From the NCBI GenBank assembly GCA_900299115.1, contig OMIO01000091.1, positions 1 through 39,113 on the forward strand: a stretch of 39,113 nucleotides of DNA, read 5' to 3'. Positions 19,066-29,480 of this stretch are shown here, one piece after another; the stretch's first letter is position 1; each line of letters starts with the position of its first letter. The position numbers and the translations under genes were made by a program. The DNA is from Methylocystaceae bacterium. Lineage in GTDB: Bacteria > Pseudomonadota > Alphaproteobacteria > Rhizobiales > Beijerinckiaceae. The notes below the pieces were generated by a model that had not been told where the DNA came from, did not search any database, and saw only the letters and a list, made by a program, of their open reading frames with translations.

Positions 19066-21348
19066 ATGGCGAAAGATCCACGATCACCGACTGCGCCGGA
19101 TACGATTTCTGACAAGGATGCGCTTCTCTTCCATTCACGTGGCCGGCCAGGAAAATTGGCGATTGTGGCGACTAAGCCTATGGCGACGCAAAGAGATCTT
19201 TCTCTGGCCTATTCCCCCGGCGTTGCGGCCCCAGTTCTCGCCATCGCCAAGGATCCCTCGCTTGCTTATGATTATACAACGCGCGGCAATATGGTGGCTG
19301 TCATCACCAATGGCACCGCAATACTCGGATTGGGCGATCTTGGAGCCCTTGCGGCTAAACCTGTTATGGAGGGCAAGGCGGCGCTTTTTAAACGCTTTGC
19401 TGATGTAGATTCGATCGACCTTGAGATCGATACGCATGATGTCGACGCCTTCATCGCCGCCGTGCGCCATCTTGGGCCTTCGTTTGGCGGCATTAATCTT
19501 GAAGACATCAAGGCGCCTGAATGTTTCAACATAGAGCAAAAACTAAGCGAAATGATGGATATTCCCGTCTTTCATGACGATCAGCATGGCACAGCGATTA
19601 TTTCCGCCGCCGGCTTGATTAACGCCCTGACTTTAACCAATCGCGATATTAAGACAGCGAAACTTGTTTGCAATGGCGCTGGCGCAGCGGGTATCGCCTG
19701 TCTGGAAGTCGCTCGGGCGCTGGGCTTTGATCCACGCAATATTATTCTCTGCGATACAAAAGGCGTAATTTATCGCGGTCGCCAAGAAGGCATGAACCAA
19801 TGGAAAAGCGCTCATGCAAGTGAGACGTCTGTGCGTACTTTAGCTCAGGCTCTCGAGGGAGCGGATATTTTTTACGGCCTTTCAGTAAAAGGCGCATTAT
19901 CGCAACAAATGCTGAAATCTATGGCGCCAAATCCAATTATTTTCGCCATGGCCAATCCAGATCCAGAAATCACGCCGGAAGAAGCTCATGCCTGCAGACC
20001 TGACGCAATTGTTGCGACAGGACGATCAGATTATCCCAATCAAATAAATAATGTTCTTGGTTTCCCCTATATTTTTCGCGGCGCGCTCGATGTTCGCGCG
20101 CGAACCATCAATATGGAAATGAAAATTGCAGCTGCAAAAGCGCTCGCGGATCTCGCGCGTGAAGACGTTCCGGATGAAGTCGCTAACGCCTATAGAGGCG
20201 CAAGACCAAAATTTGGCAAAGATTATATTATTCCGGCTCCCTTTGATCCACGACTTATCTCTATTGTGCCGCCCGCTGTCGCCGGCGCCGCAATGGATAC
20301 AGGCGTCGCGCGCCGTCCTATTGTCGATATGAAAGCCTATCGCGCTGAATTAACGGCGCGGCGCGACCCCGTCGCTGGCCTCATGCAAAATATTTTTGAA
20401 CGCGTCCGCAGAGAACCAAAGCGGGTCGTTTTTGCTGAAGGAGAGGAAGAACAAGTTATCCGGGCGGCGCATAGTTTTGTTAATCAAGGCTTAGGCGCCG
20501 CTGTGCTTGTTGGACGCGAAGATCGTGTGCGCGCTGTTGCAGAAAGAGCTGGCGTTGAGCTTTCTTCAGGCGTTGAAATTCACAATGCAAAGCTGTCCGA
20601 TCGTAACAATGTTTATGCTCAATTTCTGTTTGAGCGACTGCAGCGCAAAGGATTTCTTTTGCGCGATTGTCAGCGTCTGATCAATCATGACCGCAATCAT
20701 TTTGCAGCAGCAATGGTTGTGCGTGGCGACGCTGACGCTATGGTAACGGGCGTCACCCGCAATTTCTCAAATGCGCTTGAAGAAATTCGTCGCGTAATCG
20801 ATGAAAAACCAGGCCATCGGGTTATTGGCGTATCGCTCATTCTTGCAAAAGGCCGCGTTGTCGTCGTTGCCGATACCGCCATTACGGAGTTGCCGGATGC
20901 GGAAGAACTTGCCGAAATCGCTATTGAAGCAGCTGGCGTTGCGCGGCGACTTGGTCTCACGCCGCGCGTCGCTATGCTAGCCTTTTCAACTTTTGGGTAT
21001 CCGCCAGGCGAACGAACTGCGCGCGTGCATGAAGCGGTTCGCGTTCTTGATCAACGACGCGTTGATTTCGCCTATGAAGGCGAGATGGGCGCAGATATTG
21101 CGCTCAATCGAGAATTAATGAGCGCCTATCCTTTTTCTCGGTTAAAAGACACCGCTAATGTTTTAATCATGCCAGCTTTCCACTCCGCGGCTATTGCAAC
21201 AAAAATGCTCCAGGAGTTAGGCGACGCTACAGTCATTGGCCCTTTAATTGTCGGACTGGACAAACCTGTTCAGATCGTTCAACTCGGTGCCACGGACACC
21301 GAGATCGTCAATATGGCGGCTGTCGCCGCCTATGGCGTGGGGGCGTAA
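19066..21348 (+). CDS. maeB: NADP-dependent malic enzyme with C-terminal phosphotransacetylase-like domain
   Basis: MAKDPRSPTAPDTISDKDALLFHSRGRPGKLAI start; FHDDQHGTAIISAAGL, NGAGAAGIACLEVA; C-terminal PTA-like domain (RVVFAEGEEEQVIRAA). ORF start 18895 overlaps mutS and is unlikely. Confidence 0.95.
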   Translation: MAKDPRSPTAPDTISDKDALLFHSRGRPGKLAIVATKPMATQRDLSLAYSPGVAAPVLAIAKDPSLAYDYTTRGNMVAVITNGTAILGLGDLGALAAKPVMEGKAALFKRFADVDSIDLEIDTHDVDAFIAAVRHLGPSFGGINLEDIKAPECFNIEQKLSEMMDIPVFHDDQHGTAIISAAGLINALTLTNRDIKTAKLVCNGAGAAGIACLEVARALGFDPRNIILCDTKGVIYRGRQEGMNQWKSAHASETSVRTLAQALEGADIFYGLSVKGALSQQMLKSMAPNPIIFAMANPDPEITPEEAHACRPDAIVATGRSDYPNQINNVLGFPYIFRGALDVRARTINMEMKIAAAKALADLAREDVPDEVANAYRGARPKFGKDYIIPAPFDPRLISIVPPAVAGAAMDTGVARRPIVDMKAYRAELTARRDPVAGLMQNIFERVRREPKRVVFAEGEEEQVIRAAHSFVNQGLGAAVLVGREDRVRAVAERAGVELSSGVEIHNAKLSDRNNVYAQFLFERLQRKGFLLRDCQRLINHDRNHFAAAMVVRGDADAMVTGVTRNFSNALEEIRRVIDEKPGHRVIGVSLILAKGRVVVVADTAITELPDAEELAEIAIEAAGVARRLGLTPRVAMLAFSTFGYPPGERTARVHEAVRVLDQRRVDFAYEGEMGADIALNRELMSAYPFSRLKDTANVLIMPAFHSAAIATKMLQELGDATVIGPLIVGLDKPVQIVQLGATDTEIVNMAAVAAYGVGA

Positions 21349-21426
21349 TCTATTGTTTGGTGAAAAAATCTGTTGAATATTGTTTTTTAAAGAGATTCAA
21401 AAGAATCTAAAACGCTCAAGAGGTCT

Positions 21427-22734
21427 TTGATGAATATTACGATGATTGGCTCTGGTTACGTGGGGCTTGTCTCCGGCGCCTGTTTTGCCGACTTCGGTCA
21501 TAATGTTATTTGCGTGGATTCTGACACATCAAAAATTGACCGCCTGAAACGAGGCGAAATCCCGATTTATGAGCCAGGCCTTGATGAGCTCGTTGCAAAT
21601 AACGTCCAACAAAATCGACTTTCTTTTACAACTGATTTAGCCCCTGCGGTAAAAGGCGCTGACGCCGTTTTTATCGCCGTAGGCACGCCCTCGCGCCGCG
21701 GCGACGGGCACGCCGATCTTTCCTTCGTTTATGCAGCGGCAAAAACCATTGCAGGCGCGCTAGAGGGATTCACCGTTGTCGTTAATAAATCAACCGTCCC
21801 CGTTGGCACTGGCGATGAAGTTGATCGCATCATACGCGAGGCCAATCCACACGCTGATTTTTCCGTTGTTTCAAATCCTGAATTTTTAAGAGAAGGCGCT
21901 GCAATTGAAGATTTTAAACGCCCAGATCGCGTTGTGATTGGCGTTGAAGAGCAGCGCGCCAAAGAAATCATGGAAGAAATCTACCGTCCGCTTTCCTTAA
22001 ATGCGCCGCCGCTCGTTTTCGTTGGCCGGCGCACATCAGAACTTACAAAATACGCAGCCAATGCTTTTCTTGCGACAAAAATCACCTTCATCAATGAAAT
22101 TGCTGATTTATGCGAAAAAGTCGGCGCGGATGTTAATGAAGTCGCGCGGGGCATAGGCCTTGATAAACGCATTGGCGCAAAATTTCTGCATGCGGGTCCA
22201 GGCTATGGCGGGTCATGCTTTCCAAAAGATACGCTCGCCTTGATTAAAACAGGCCAGGACGAAGGCGCTGCTTTACGTATTGTAGAAACCGTTGTTGCTG
22301 TTAACGACGCACGCAAACGCGCAATGGCGCGTAAAATTATTGTTGCGCTTGGCGGCTCAGTACGCGGCAAAAAAATCGCCCTACTCGGCTTAGCCTTTAA
22401 ACCAAACACCGACGATATGCGTGACGCGCCCTCCTTAGCAATTGTCGCCTCGCTCGCTGGCGATGGCGCTAGCGTACATGCCTATGATCCAGAAAGCATG
22501 GAGCAAGCGCGCCCGCTCATGCCAGAGGTTGTCTTCCACAATGATGCTTATGCAGCGTTAGAGGGCGCAGAGGCTGTGGCCATTGTCACGGAATGGGATG
22601 CGTTTCGGGCTTTGGATTTAGATCGTGTAAAAAGCCTCATGAAATCACCCAATGTTATAGATTTACGTAATATTTATCGTCCTGCTGACGTGCGTAAACG
22701 CGGCTTTACTTATATTAGCGTTGGTCGAAACTAA
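21427..22734 (+). CDS. ugd: UDP-glucose 6-dehydrogenase
   Basis: MNITMIGSGYVGLVSGACFADFGHNV, NKSTVPVGTGDEV, GPGYGGSCFPKDTLAL. Confidence 0.95.
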   Translation: MMNITMIGSGYVGLVSGACFADFGHNVICVDSDTSKIDRLKRGEIPIYEPGLDELVANNVQQNRLSFTTDLAPAVKGADAVFIAVGTPSRRGDGHADLSFVYAAAKTIAGALEGFTVVVNKSTVPVGTGDEVDRIIREANPHADFSVVSNPEFLREGAAIEDFKRPDRVVIGVEEQRAKEIMEEIYRPLSLNAPPLVFVGRRTSELTKYAANAFLATKITFINEIADLCEKVGADVNEVARGIGLDKRIGAKFLHAGPGYGGSCFPKDTLALIKTGQDEGAALRIVETVVAVNDARKRAMARKIIVALGGSVRGKKIALLGLAFKPNTDDMRDAPSLAIVASLAGDGASVHAYDPESMEQARPLMPEVVFHNDAYAALEGAEAVAIVTEWDAFRALDLDRVKSLMKSPNVIDLRNIYRPADVRKRGFTYISVGRN

Positions 22735-22743
22735 GCACCAAAG

Positions 22744-22774
22744 AGCGCGCATGAAACGGACGTTCAGGCGCGCT
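22744..22774. terminator. Possible bidirectional terminator hairpin between convergent ugd and hemA
   Basis: agcgcgc-N17-gcgcgct followed by TTTTC on plus; sits in the 62-bp convergent gap. Confidence 0.4.
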
Positions 22775-22796
22775 TTTCGATGCGGGAAATTTTTAA

Positions 22797-24083
22797 TTAT
22801 TGCGCTGCGAGTTTGATCTCGGGATAAGTGCATTGCGCGTCGCTTTTTTCAGCGACATGCAAATGAGCTGGCGGGACAACAAACGCAATGCCAAGCGTTT
22901 GCCAAACATCGACCAGCGCTTCAACAAGCATAGCGATATCTTGCTGACTATGACGCGGCGTTGGGGTAATGCGCAGACGTTCGGATCCCTTGGCTACTGT
23001 CGGGTAATTAATGGGTTGGATATAAATATTATGCCGCTCAAGCAGAAGATCGCTTGCCGCTTTACACAGTTCCGCATCGCGCACCATCACCGGCACAATA
23101 TGAGAACCATTATCCAAAACCGGCAATCCAGCTGCAGAGAGCGCGTGTTTCGTGATATGAGCGGCGCGTTGATGCGCAGCGCGTAAATCTGAACGTTGCT
23201 TCAGCACCCGCACTGCAGCGCAAGCTGCTGCAGCGACAGAAGGGGGTATCGCTGTAGAGAAAATAAACGCCGCCGCGTAAGAGCGAATAGCATCGATCAC
23301 AACACTATCGCCGGCGACATAGCCGCCCATTGTGCCAAACCCTTTAGCCAGCGTGCCTTCGATAACATCAATCCGCGCCATCACGCCTGCTTGTTCGCAG
23401 ATACCGCCGCCACGCGCGCCATACATGCCAACCGCATGAACTTCATCGACATAGGTCATCGCGCCATAGCGCTCTGCCAAAGCGGCAATCTCTGCAACAG
23501 GCGCAAGATTGCCGTTCATGGAATACAGACTCTCAAACACAACAAGTTTTGGTCGATCGCCAGCTTCTTGTAATAATTCTTCCAAGTGAGCGAGATCATT
23601 GTGACGAAAGATTTTCTTTTCCGCACGCGAGCGCTTTACGCCTTCGATCATAGAATTATGATTTGATGCGTCAGACAGAATTACGCAATTTGGCAATAAA
23701 TCTGCAATCGTTGAAATCGCCGCAAGATTTGAAACCCAACCCGATGTAAAAACCAGCGCGGCCTCTTTGCCATGGAGATCGGCAAGCTCGCGCTCAAGTT
23801 CTACAATCGCTTGGCTTGTGCCAGAAATATTACGCGTGCCGCCGGCGCCCGCGCCAACCTTCGCTGCGGTGTCAACCATCGCAGCAATAACTTCTGGATG
23901 TTGGCCCATCCCGAGATAATCATTCGAGCACCATATGGTGACGTCTTCAACGGCGCCATCTTCACGATGCCATTTGGCCTGCGGAAATGTTTCAACATTT
24001 CGCTCTAGATGGACAAAAACCCGATAACGACTCTCGTCTTTAAGACGGGAAACGGCGGCTTCAAAATATCGCCGATACACCAT
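22797..24083 (-). CDS. hemA: 5-aminolevulinate synthase
   Basis: [56 protein letters not shown]. Confidence 0.95.
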   Translation of the reverse strand: MVYRRYFEAAVSRLKDESRYRVFVHLERNVETFPQAKWHREDGAVEDVTIWCSNDYLGMGQHPEVIAAMVDTAAKVGAGAGGTRNISGTSQAIVELERELADLHGKEAALVFTSGWVSNLAAISTIADLLPNCVILSDASNHNSMIEGVKRSRAEKKIFRHNDLAHLEELLQEAGDRPKLVVFESLYSMNGNLAPVAEIAALAERYGAMTYVDEVHAVGMYGARGGGICEQAGVMARIDVIEGTLAKGFGTMGGYVAGDSVVIDAIRSYAAAFIFSTAIPPSVAAAACAAVRVLKQRSDLRAAHQRAAHITKHALSAAGLPVLDNGSHIVPVMVRDAELCKAASDLLLERHNIYIQPINYPTVAKGSERLRITPTPRHSQQDIAMLVEALVDVWQTLGIAFVVPPAHLHVAEKSDAQCTYPEIKLAAQ

Positions 24084-24287
24084 TTACGGCACACCCTCTA
24101 AAAACTTGACGTAGCTTATACGCAAGCACGGCTGAACCTAAGCTGAACCCTCAAAGCCCCGTCCGCCGAGGATCCAGTTAGGATATATTCCGATATAGCC
24201 GATCCCAGATCTGATTGCGAGAGGCGGATTGCCGCGCGATTGCAGCGCTTTGCGGGATCCCGTGGATCCAAACGCGCCCCCCATGCG

Positions 24288-25673
24288 TCAAGCTGAAAGC
24301 GCGTCCAAAACGCGCGCCCATGAGCGCGTCCCCTTGTGAAAAGAGGTGTAGGAATATTTTTCATTAGGCGAATGGATGCGATCGTCATCGAGCGCAAATC
24401 CAATCATTAAAGCATCCATGTTTAAGTCGCGTTTAAACGCCCCAACAATTGGGATAGAGCCGCCACAACCAGCCAGCACGGCCTCTTTATTCCACTCTTG
24501 CGTCAGTGCGCGCCGGGCACGCGCCAGAGCCTCTGAGCCAAATGGCAATTGCAGGGCTCCAGACGCCCCATGAGCTAGAAACTCCACCTTTGCGTCTACT
24601 GGCAGGCGCGCGCGAACAAAAGCCCGAAAACTCTCCATAATCGCCTTTGGATCTTGGCTGCCGACCAAGCGAAATGAAAATTTAGCTGACGCCTGCGCTG
24701 GCAAGACGGTTTTGGAGCCTTTGCCCGTATAGCCTCCGACAACGCCATTCACATCACAGGTAGGTCGGGCCCAAATTTGCTCAATGACGCCCCGCCCCGC
24801 CTCGCCTCCCGGCTGGGTTAAGCCCAGCGCGGCAAGAAATTCTTCCTCATTAAAGTCAAGACTGCGCCATTGGTCAGCGACATCTTGGGGTAATTCAGGC
24901 ACGCCATCATAAAATCCTGGGAGCGTGACCTTGCCCGTCTCATCGTGCAAATCGCTGATGATTTTGGATAAGACATGAATGGGGTTGAGGACAGGTCCGC
25001 CGAACATCCCTGAATGCAGATCGTGACTTGGTCCCCGAATGATCACCTCTTCCTGAGCCAATCCTCGCAGCATGACGGTTATGGCGGGCGTTTGCGCGTT
25101 CCACATGCTGGTGTCGCAGATTAACGCCAGATCAGCTTGAGATAATTCTTCGCGATTAGCCGCCAAAAATCCGGGCAGGGAGGGCGAACCGGTTTCTTCC
25201 TCTCCCTCAAACAAAAAGGTCACATGACACGGCAAGCCTCCATTCGCCTCAAAAGCGCGGCAGGCTTCCAAAAAAGTCATAAGTTGACCCTTATCGTCAG
25301 AGGCGCCGCGCGCGACGATTTCTAGGCCATCTTTTCCCTCGACCAGTCTGGGATCGAACGGAGCCGCGTTCCAAAGCTCAAGCGGATCTGGCGGCTGGAC
25401 GTCATAGTGACCGTAAAACAGCACATGCGGGGCGTCTTTGCGTTTGGCCCGCGCATGACCCACGACAATGGGATGTACTGGGGTGGCGCGCACATCCGCT
25501 CTGTAGCCAAGGTCGACAAGTTGTTGCGCTAGCCAATCGGCTGCGGTTTGACAATGCTGCGTAAAGGCTGGATCGGTTGAAACGGAAGGAATGCGCAAAA
25601 GATCAAATAATCGTGCGCGCGCCGTCTCTAGATTTGCGTCAACAGAACTTAGCACCGCGTCGATCGTTGTCAT
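24288..25673 (-). CDS. M20-family dipeptidase/metallopeptidase
   Basis: VLFYGHYDVQPPDPLELW, GASDDKGQ, FEGEEETGSPSL, GGSIPIV. Confidence 0.9.
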   Translation of the reverse strand: MTTIDAVLSSVDANLETARARLFDLLRIPSVSTDPAFTQHCQTAADWLAQQLVDLGYRADVRATPVHPIVVGHARAKRKDAPHVLFYGHYDVQPPDPLELWNAAPFDPRLVEGKDGLEIVARGASDDKGQLMTFLEACRAFEANGGLPCHVTFLFEGEEETGSPSLPGFLAANREELSQADLALICDTSMWNAQTPAITVMLRGLAQEEVIIRGPSHDLHSGMFGGPVLNPIHVLSKIISDLHDETGKVTLPGFYDGVPELPQDVADQWRSLDFNEEEFLAALGLTQPGGEAGRGVIEQIWARPTCDVNGVVGGYTGKGSKTVLPAQASAKFSFRLVGSQDPKAIMESFRAFVRARLPVDAKVEFLAHGASGALQLPFGSEALARARRALTQEWNKEAVLAGCGGSIPIVGAFKRDLNMDALMIGFALDDDRIHSPNEKYSYTSFHKGTRSWARVLDALSA

Positions 25674-25750
25674 GTCCCGTCTCCTTATCGAAAAGGAATC
25701 TATCGCGAACGCGACGGTAGGGAAAGACAGAGATTAGATGCCGACTTGTC

Positions 25751-26632
25751 TTATCGGGTAGGGGTTGGGACGCCGCTTCGATAATCATAAAAACCGCGCT
25801 GAGTTTTCTTCCCCAACCAGCCAGCTTCAACATATTTTACCAGCAACGGACAGGGTCGGTATTTTGTATCTGCAAGACCCTCATGCAACACTTGCATCAC
25901 TGATAAGCAGGTATCGAGACCGATAAAATCTGCAAGCTGTAACGGACCCATTGGATGATTAGCGCCAAGCTTCATCGCCGTATCAATAGCCTCGACCGAA
26001 CCAACTCCCTCGTAAAGCGTGTAAATCGCCTCATTAATCATCGGCAATAAAATACGATTAACTATGAAGGCTGGGAAATCTTCGGAAACCGTAACGGTTT
26101 TTCCAAGTTTACCGACAAAATGTTTAGCCGCTTCAAATGTGCCGTCGTCCGTGGCAATGCCGCGTATTAATTCAACAAGCTGCATCCGCGGAACCGGATT
26201 CATGAAATGAATGCCGATAAAACGCTCGGGCCGGCCTGTAATTGAGGCCAGACGCGTTATTGAAATTGAGGAGGTATTTGAAGCAATAATTGCTTCAGGC
26301 TTTACGGATGACGCAACGTCCGAAAGAATTTTGCGCTTTACTTCCTCATTTTCAGTTGCTGCTTCAATCACCAGATCGGAGTTTGAAAAATCAGCCAAAC
26401 TTTGCGCTGCTGTTACAAGCGGTAGAGCTGCGGCGACTGCTTGCGCTTCAAGATGGCCTCGCTCAACGGATTTGTGCATTTGCGCTGCGACATCAGCAAT
26501 CGCTTCAGAGATCCGGGCGGTAGAAACATCGTTAATTGCTACGTCATATCCAGCAAGCGCGCACACTTGTGCGATCCCCTTGCCCATCTGGCCAGCGCCA
26601 ATGACGCCTATCTTGCGAATCTCGAAACTCAT
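25751..26632 (-). CDS. hbd: 3-hydroxybutyryl-CoA dehydrogenase
   Basis: IRKIGVIGAGQMGKGIAQVCALAGYDV, ASNTSSISITRLA, GIHFMNPVP, HPMGPLQLADFIGLD. Confidence 0.94.
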   Translation of the reverse strand: MSFEIRKIGVIGAGQMGKGIAQVCALAGYDVAINDVSTARISEAIADVAAQMHKSVERGHLEAQAVAAALPLVTAAQSLADFSNSDLVIEAATENEEVKRKILSDVASSVKPEAIIASNTSSISITRLASITGRPERFIGIHFMNPVPRMQLVELIRGIATDDGTFEAAKHFVGKLGKTVTVSEDFPAFIVNRILLPMINEAIYTLYEGVGSVEAIDTAMKLGANHPMGPLQLADFIGLDTCLSVMQVLHEGLADTKYRPCPLLVKYVEAGWLGKKTQRGFYDYRSGVPTPTR

Positions 26633-26663
26633 TTTTCGATCACCTCAATGAGGACCGGCATCG

Positions 26664-26696
26664 TTGCGATGCAACACGATTGTCGTTGCAGTGCAA
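26664..26696. promoter_or_regulatory. Two TTGCN3GCAA palindromes, 22 bp apart, upstream of hbd (candidate PhaR-like sites)
   Basis: TTGCGATGCAA (26664..26674) and TTGCAGTGCAA (26686..26696), within a repeated tcgttgcNNtgcaa. Confidence 0.55.
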
Positions 26697-26759
26697 TATA
26701 CCGCGGGTTTCGGTCGAAAGAAAACTGAAAATATTATAAATCGCGGATGAGCCGCAGAG

Positions 26760-26775
26760 GCCCGCCTTGGCGGGC
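26760..26775. terminator. Compact GC hairpin downstream of etfA
   Basis: gcccgcc-tt-ggcgggc perfect inverted repeat about 20 bp beyond the etfA stop; no U-tract. Confidence 0.35.
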
Positions 26776-26797
26776 GGCAAAGACTGGCATCGCCGCC

Positions 26798-27745
26798 TCA
26801 CCGCCCAATTTTCTCGAGTTCCTTATCGAGTTCCGGCAGGGCCACAAAAAGATCCGCAACGAGGCCATAATCAGCAACCTGGAAAATAGGCGCTTCCTCG
26901 TCCTTGTTAATCGCGACGATGATTTTCGAATCCTTCATCCCAGCCAGATGTTGGATGGCTCCTGAAATGCCGACAGCGACATAAAGATCGGGCGCAACCG
27001 CTTTTCCCGTTTGGCCGACTTGTAGATCATTTGGGGCAAAGCCGGCGTCGACCGCCGCGCGAGAGGCGCCGATAGCGGCGCCTAATCGATTAGCGACAGG
27101 CTCGATGACTTTGCTAAAGTTATCTGCCGACCCAACACCGCGGCCTCCAGACACAATTATTTTCGCCGCCGTCAATTCGGGTCTTTCTGATTGCGCTAAA
27201 GCTTCGCTCTTAAACTGCGAGATGCCGGGATTTGTTATTTCTGCACTGATGATTTCAACCGGCGCAGAGCCGCCAATGGCCGTGGCTGCAAAGGCCGTTG
27301 TGCGCACTGTGATGACTTTTTTGGCGTCTTTGGCGCGCACAGTTTGAATCGCATTGCCTGCATAGATGGGCCGTTCAAAACTATCTGGCGCGACAACTTT
27401 GATAATGTCAGAGACTTGAGCAACGTCCAAAAGCGCTGCAACGCGCGGTAAAATATTTTTTGTCGCGCTCGTGGAGGGAGCAATGATCACGTTATAGTTG
27501 GCGGCAAGATGAACAATCAAAGCTGCGACTGGTTCAGCAAGCTGATGATCAAATAAAGCGTTATCGGCATAAAGCACTTTTTCGACGCCAGTGAGCTGAG
27601 CGGCTTCATCCGCAGCCGATTTAAGACCTGCTCCAGCAACCAAAACATGTACCGGAGAGCCAATTTCGCGCGCCGCTGTTAAAGCTTTTGCGGTTGAGGG
27701 CGCAAGCGCGCCTTTAGCTGTTTCTGCAAGAAGGAGGATCGACAT
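26798..27745 (-). CDS. etfA: Electron transfer flavoprotein alpha subunit
   Basis: ETF-alpha FAD-binding region: [78 protein letters not shown]. Confidence 0.96.
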   Translation of the reverse strand: MSILLLAETAKGALAPSTAKALTAAREIGSPVHVLVAGAGLKSAADEAAQLTGVEKVLYADNALFDHQLAEPVAALIVHLAANYNVIIAPSTSATKNILPRVAALLDVAQVSDIIKVVAPDSFERPIYAGNAIQTVRAKDAKKVITVRTTAFAATAIGGSAPVEIISAEITNPGISQFKSEALAQSERPELTAAKIIVSGGRGVGSADNFSKVIEPVANRLGAAIGASRAAVDAGFAPNDLQVGQTGKAVAPDLYVAVGISGAIQHLAGMKDSKIIVAINKDEEAPIFQVADYGLVADLFVALPELDKELEKIGR

Positions 27746-27746
27746 A

Positions 27747-28493
27747 TTAAAGCACTCCCGCTTCTTTCAGTTTTGCGACAAGTTCGCCAACTGAAGCAAC
27801 TTTAATTCCTGCCGACCGCGTTGCGGGCTCAGCCGTTTTTAGGACTTCTAAGCGTGGTTGAACATCTACGCCAAAATCTGCCGGCTCTTTAACGGCCACA
27901 TCTTTTTTCTTGGCTTTAATGATGTTGGGCAAACTCGCATATCTTGGTTCATTAAGACGTAAGTCGGTCGTCACGACGGCTGGCAGTTTTAAGCTGACCG
28001 TTTGTAAGCCTCCGTCAACTTCTCGCGTGACGTCCACCGTCTCCGACGAGAGCTCAATTTTTGAGGCGAATGTTCCCTGACCCCAACCCAAAAGAGCGGC
28101 GAGCATTTGACCTGTTTGATTTGAATCATCGTCAATCGCCTGCTTGCCCATGATAACAAGCTGAGGCTGTTCTTGCGCGACAATTTTTGCAAGAATTTTT
28201 GCAACGGCGAGGGGTTCAACCGTTTCGTCTGTTTTAACGAGTATGCCCCGATCGGCGCCCATGGCGAGCCCCGTGCGCAGCGTCTCGTCGGCTTTGGCTG
28301 GGCCGATTGTGGTAACGACAACTTCAGTCGCTTTGCCGGCTTCTTTAAGACGCAAAGCCTCTTCAACGGCGATTTCGTCGAAGGGATTCATCGACATTTT
28401 TACATTGGCGAGGTCAACGCCAGAGCCATCGGGCTTTACGCGTATCTTAACATTATAGTCGACGACCCGCTTTACGGGCACGAGAATCTTCAT
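27747..28493 (-). CDS. etfB: Electron transfer flavoprotein beta subunit
   Basis: [60 protein letters not shown]. Confidence 0.96.
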   Translation of the reverse strand: MKILVPVKRVVDYNVKIRVKPDGSGVDLANVKMSMNPFDEIAVEEALRLKEAGKATEVVVTTIGPAKADETLRTGLAMGADRGILVKTDETVEPLAVAKILAKIVAQEQPQLVIMGKQAIDDDSNQTGQMLAALLGWGQGTFASKIELSSETVDVTREVDGGLQTVSLKLPAVVTTDLRLNEPRYASLPNIIKAKKKDVAVKEPADFGVDVQPRLEVLKTAEPATRSAGIKVASVGELVAKLKEAGVL

Positions 28494-28598
28494 CGGCTAA
28501 ACTCCCGGCGGGCTCTATAGGTCCCGGATTCATCGTAAATTTGAGAGAGGTTCTGGTAACGGCCGCTCCGGCGCGAGTCAAATGAGGCTAGCGACACC

Positions 28599-29426
28599 CT
28601 ATTCTCCTTGCTTTTCTAGGGGGGGCGCACCCGTCTCGTCCCCCTCGGGGGGGGTTGGCGCGACGCGGTGAAACAAGGGTTGATCGCGCCGCTTGAAAAA
28701 AGGCGTCAACACCAAACCCGCGGCGATACCGCCGATATGCGCCATCCACGCTACGTGACCCAGGCCCCCCAGGGTGGCGTTCATGAGCTGAATAAACATC
28801 CAAGCTCCGATGAAAAGCATCGCGGAGGCGTGAAAAACAAACAGCGGCGCCTGTAGGCCAAAAATCGCCCCTCTTTTTTGTCCCACCAAGACAGAGATGA
28901 GCCAAAGCGGCTGTAACACCATCGTTAGGGGTGGGAAGACGCCTGCGATTGTCGCGCGCGGGTGCAATAATAAGAAGGCTGCGCAAACGCCCGAGATAGC
29001 GCTCGACGCGCCCACAAGCGGCGTGATCGAGTCTGGCGTTGAGTAAATATAAAAAACGCCTGCTGTAACGCCACAGCACAAGTAAAACAGCAAATAATAA
29101 AAAGAACCCATTGCGTCTTCGACATTATCGCCAAAGACATAGAGAAAAAGCATGTTGCTGACGAGATGCAGAAACGACGAATGAAAAAAAAGGGATGTAA
29201 TCAAGGTCAATGGCGCGGGTGGCCCAATAACCCAATCCGCTAATTGCGCATCGCCAAATAGCACGCGCGGGATGACCGCAAATCCACGAATAACCGTTAA
29301 CGGATCGCCAAATAGCTCGCTATAAATCAAGAAGAAAGCGATAATATTAATCCCGATCAAAAACCAATTGACGCTTGGCCAACGGATATGCCGTAGCGGT
29401 AAATCATCATAGATCGGGATAACCAT
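28599..29426 (-). CDS. Rhomboid-family membrane protein
   Basis: LYVFGDNVEDAMG, VGASSAISGVCAAFLLLHPRA, WMAHIGGIAAGLVL. Confidence 0.85.
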   Translation of the reverse strand: MVIPIYDDLPLRHIRWPSVNWFLIGINIIAFFLIYSELFGDPLTVIRGFAVIPRVLFGDAQLADWVIGPPAPLTLITSLFFHSSFLHLVSNMLFLYVFGDNVEDAMGSFYYLLFYLCCGVTAGVFYIYSTPDSITPLVGASSAISGVCAAFLLLHPRATIAGVFPPLTMVLQPLWLISVLVGQKRGAIFGLQAPLFVFHASAMLFIGAWMFIQLMNATLGGLGHVAWMAHIGGIAAGLVLTPFFKRRDQPLFHRVAPTPPEGDETGAPPLEKQGE

Positions 29427-29480
29427 ACTCTAATCCTTCCGCCGCTCGCCTTAGACAATATAGACGCCCAGCGGCGCTCG

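Noticed and set aside
24261-24275. GGATCC-cgt-GGATCC repeat downstream of the M20 peptidase gene
   Set aside because: Only two 6-bp palindromes close together; could be chance and has no clear context.
26211-26651. 146-aa plus-strand ORF opposite hbd
   Set aside because: Antisense to conserved hbd; Ala/Ser-rich shadow frame.
28588-29079. 163-aa ORF on the same strand as the rhomboid gene
   Set aside because: Out-of-frame overlap with a well-supported membrane protein; Arg-rich composition without domain signal.
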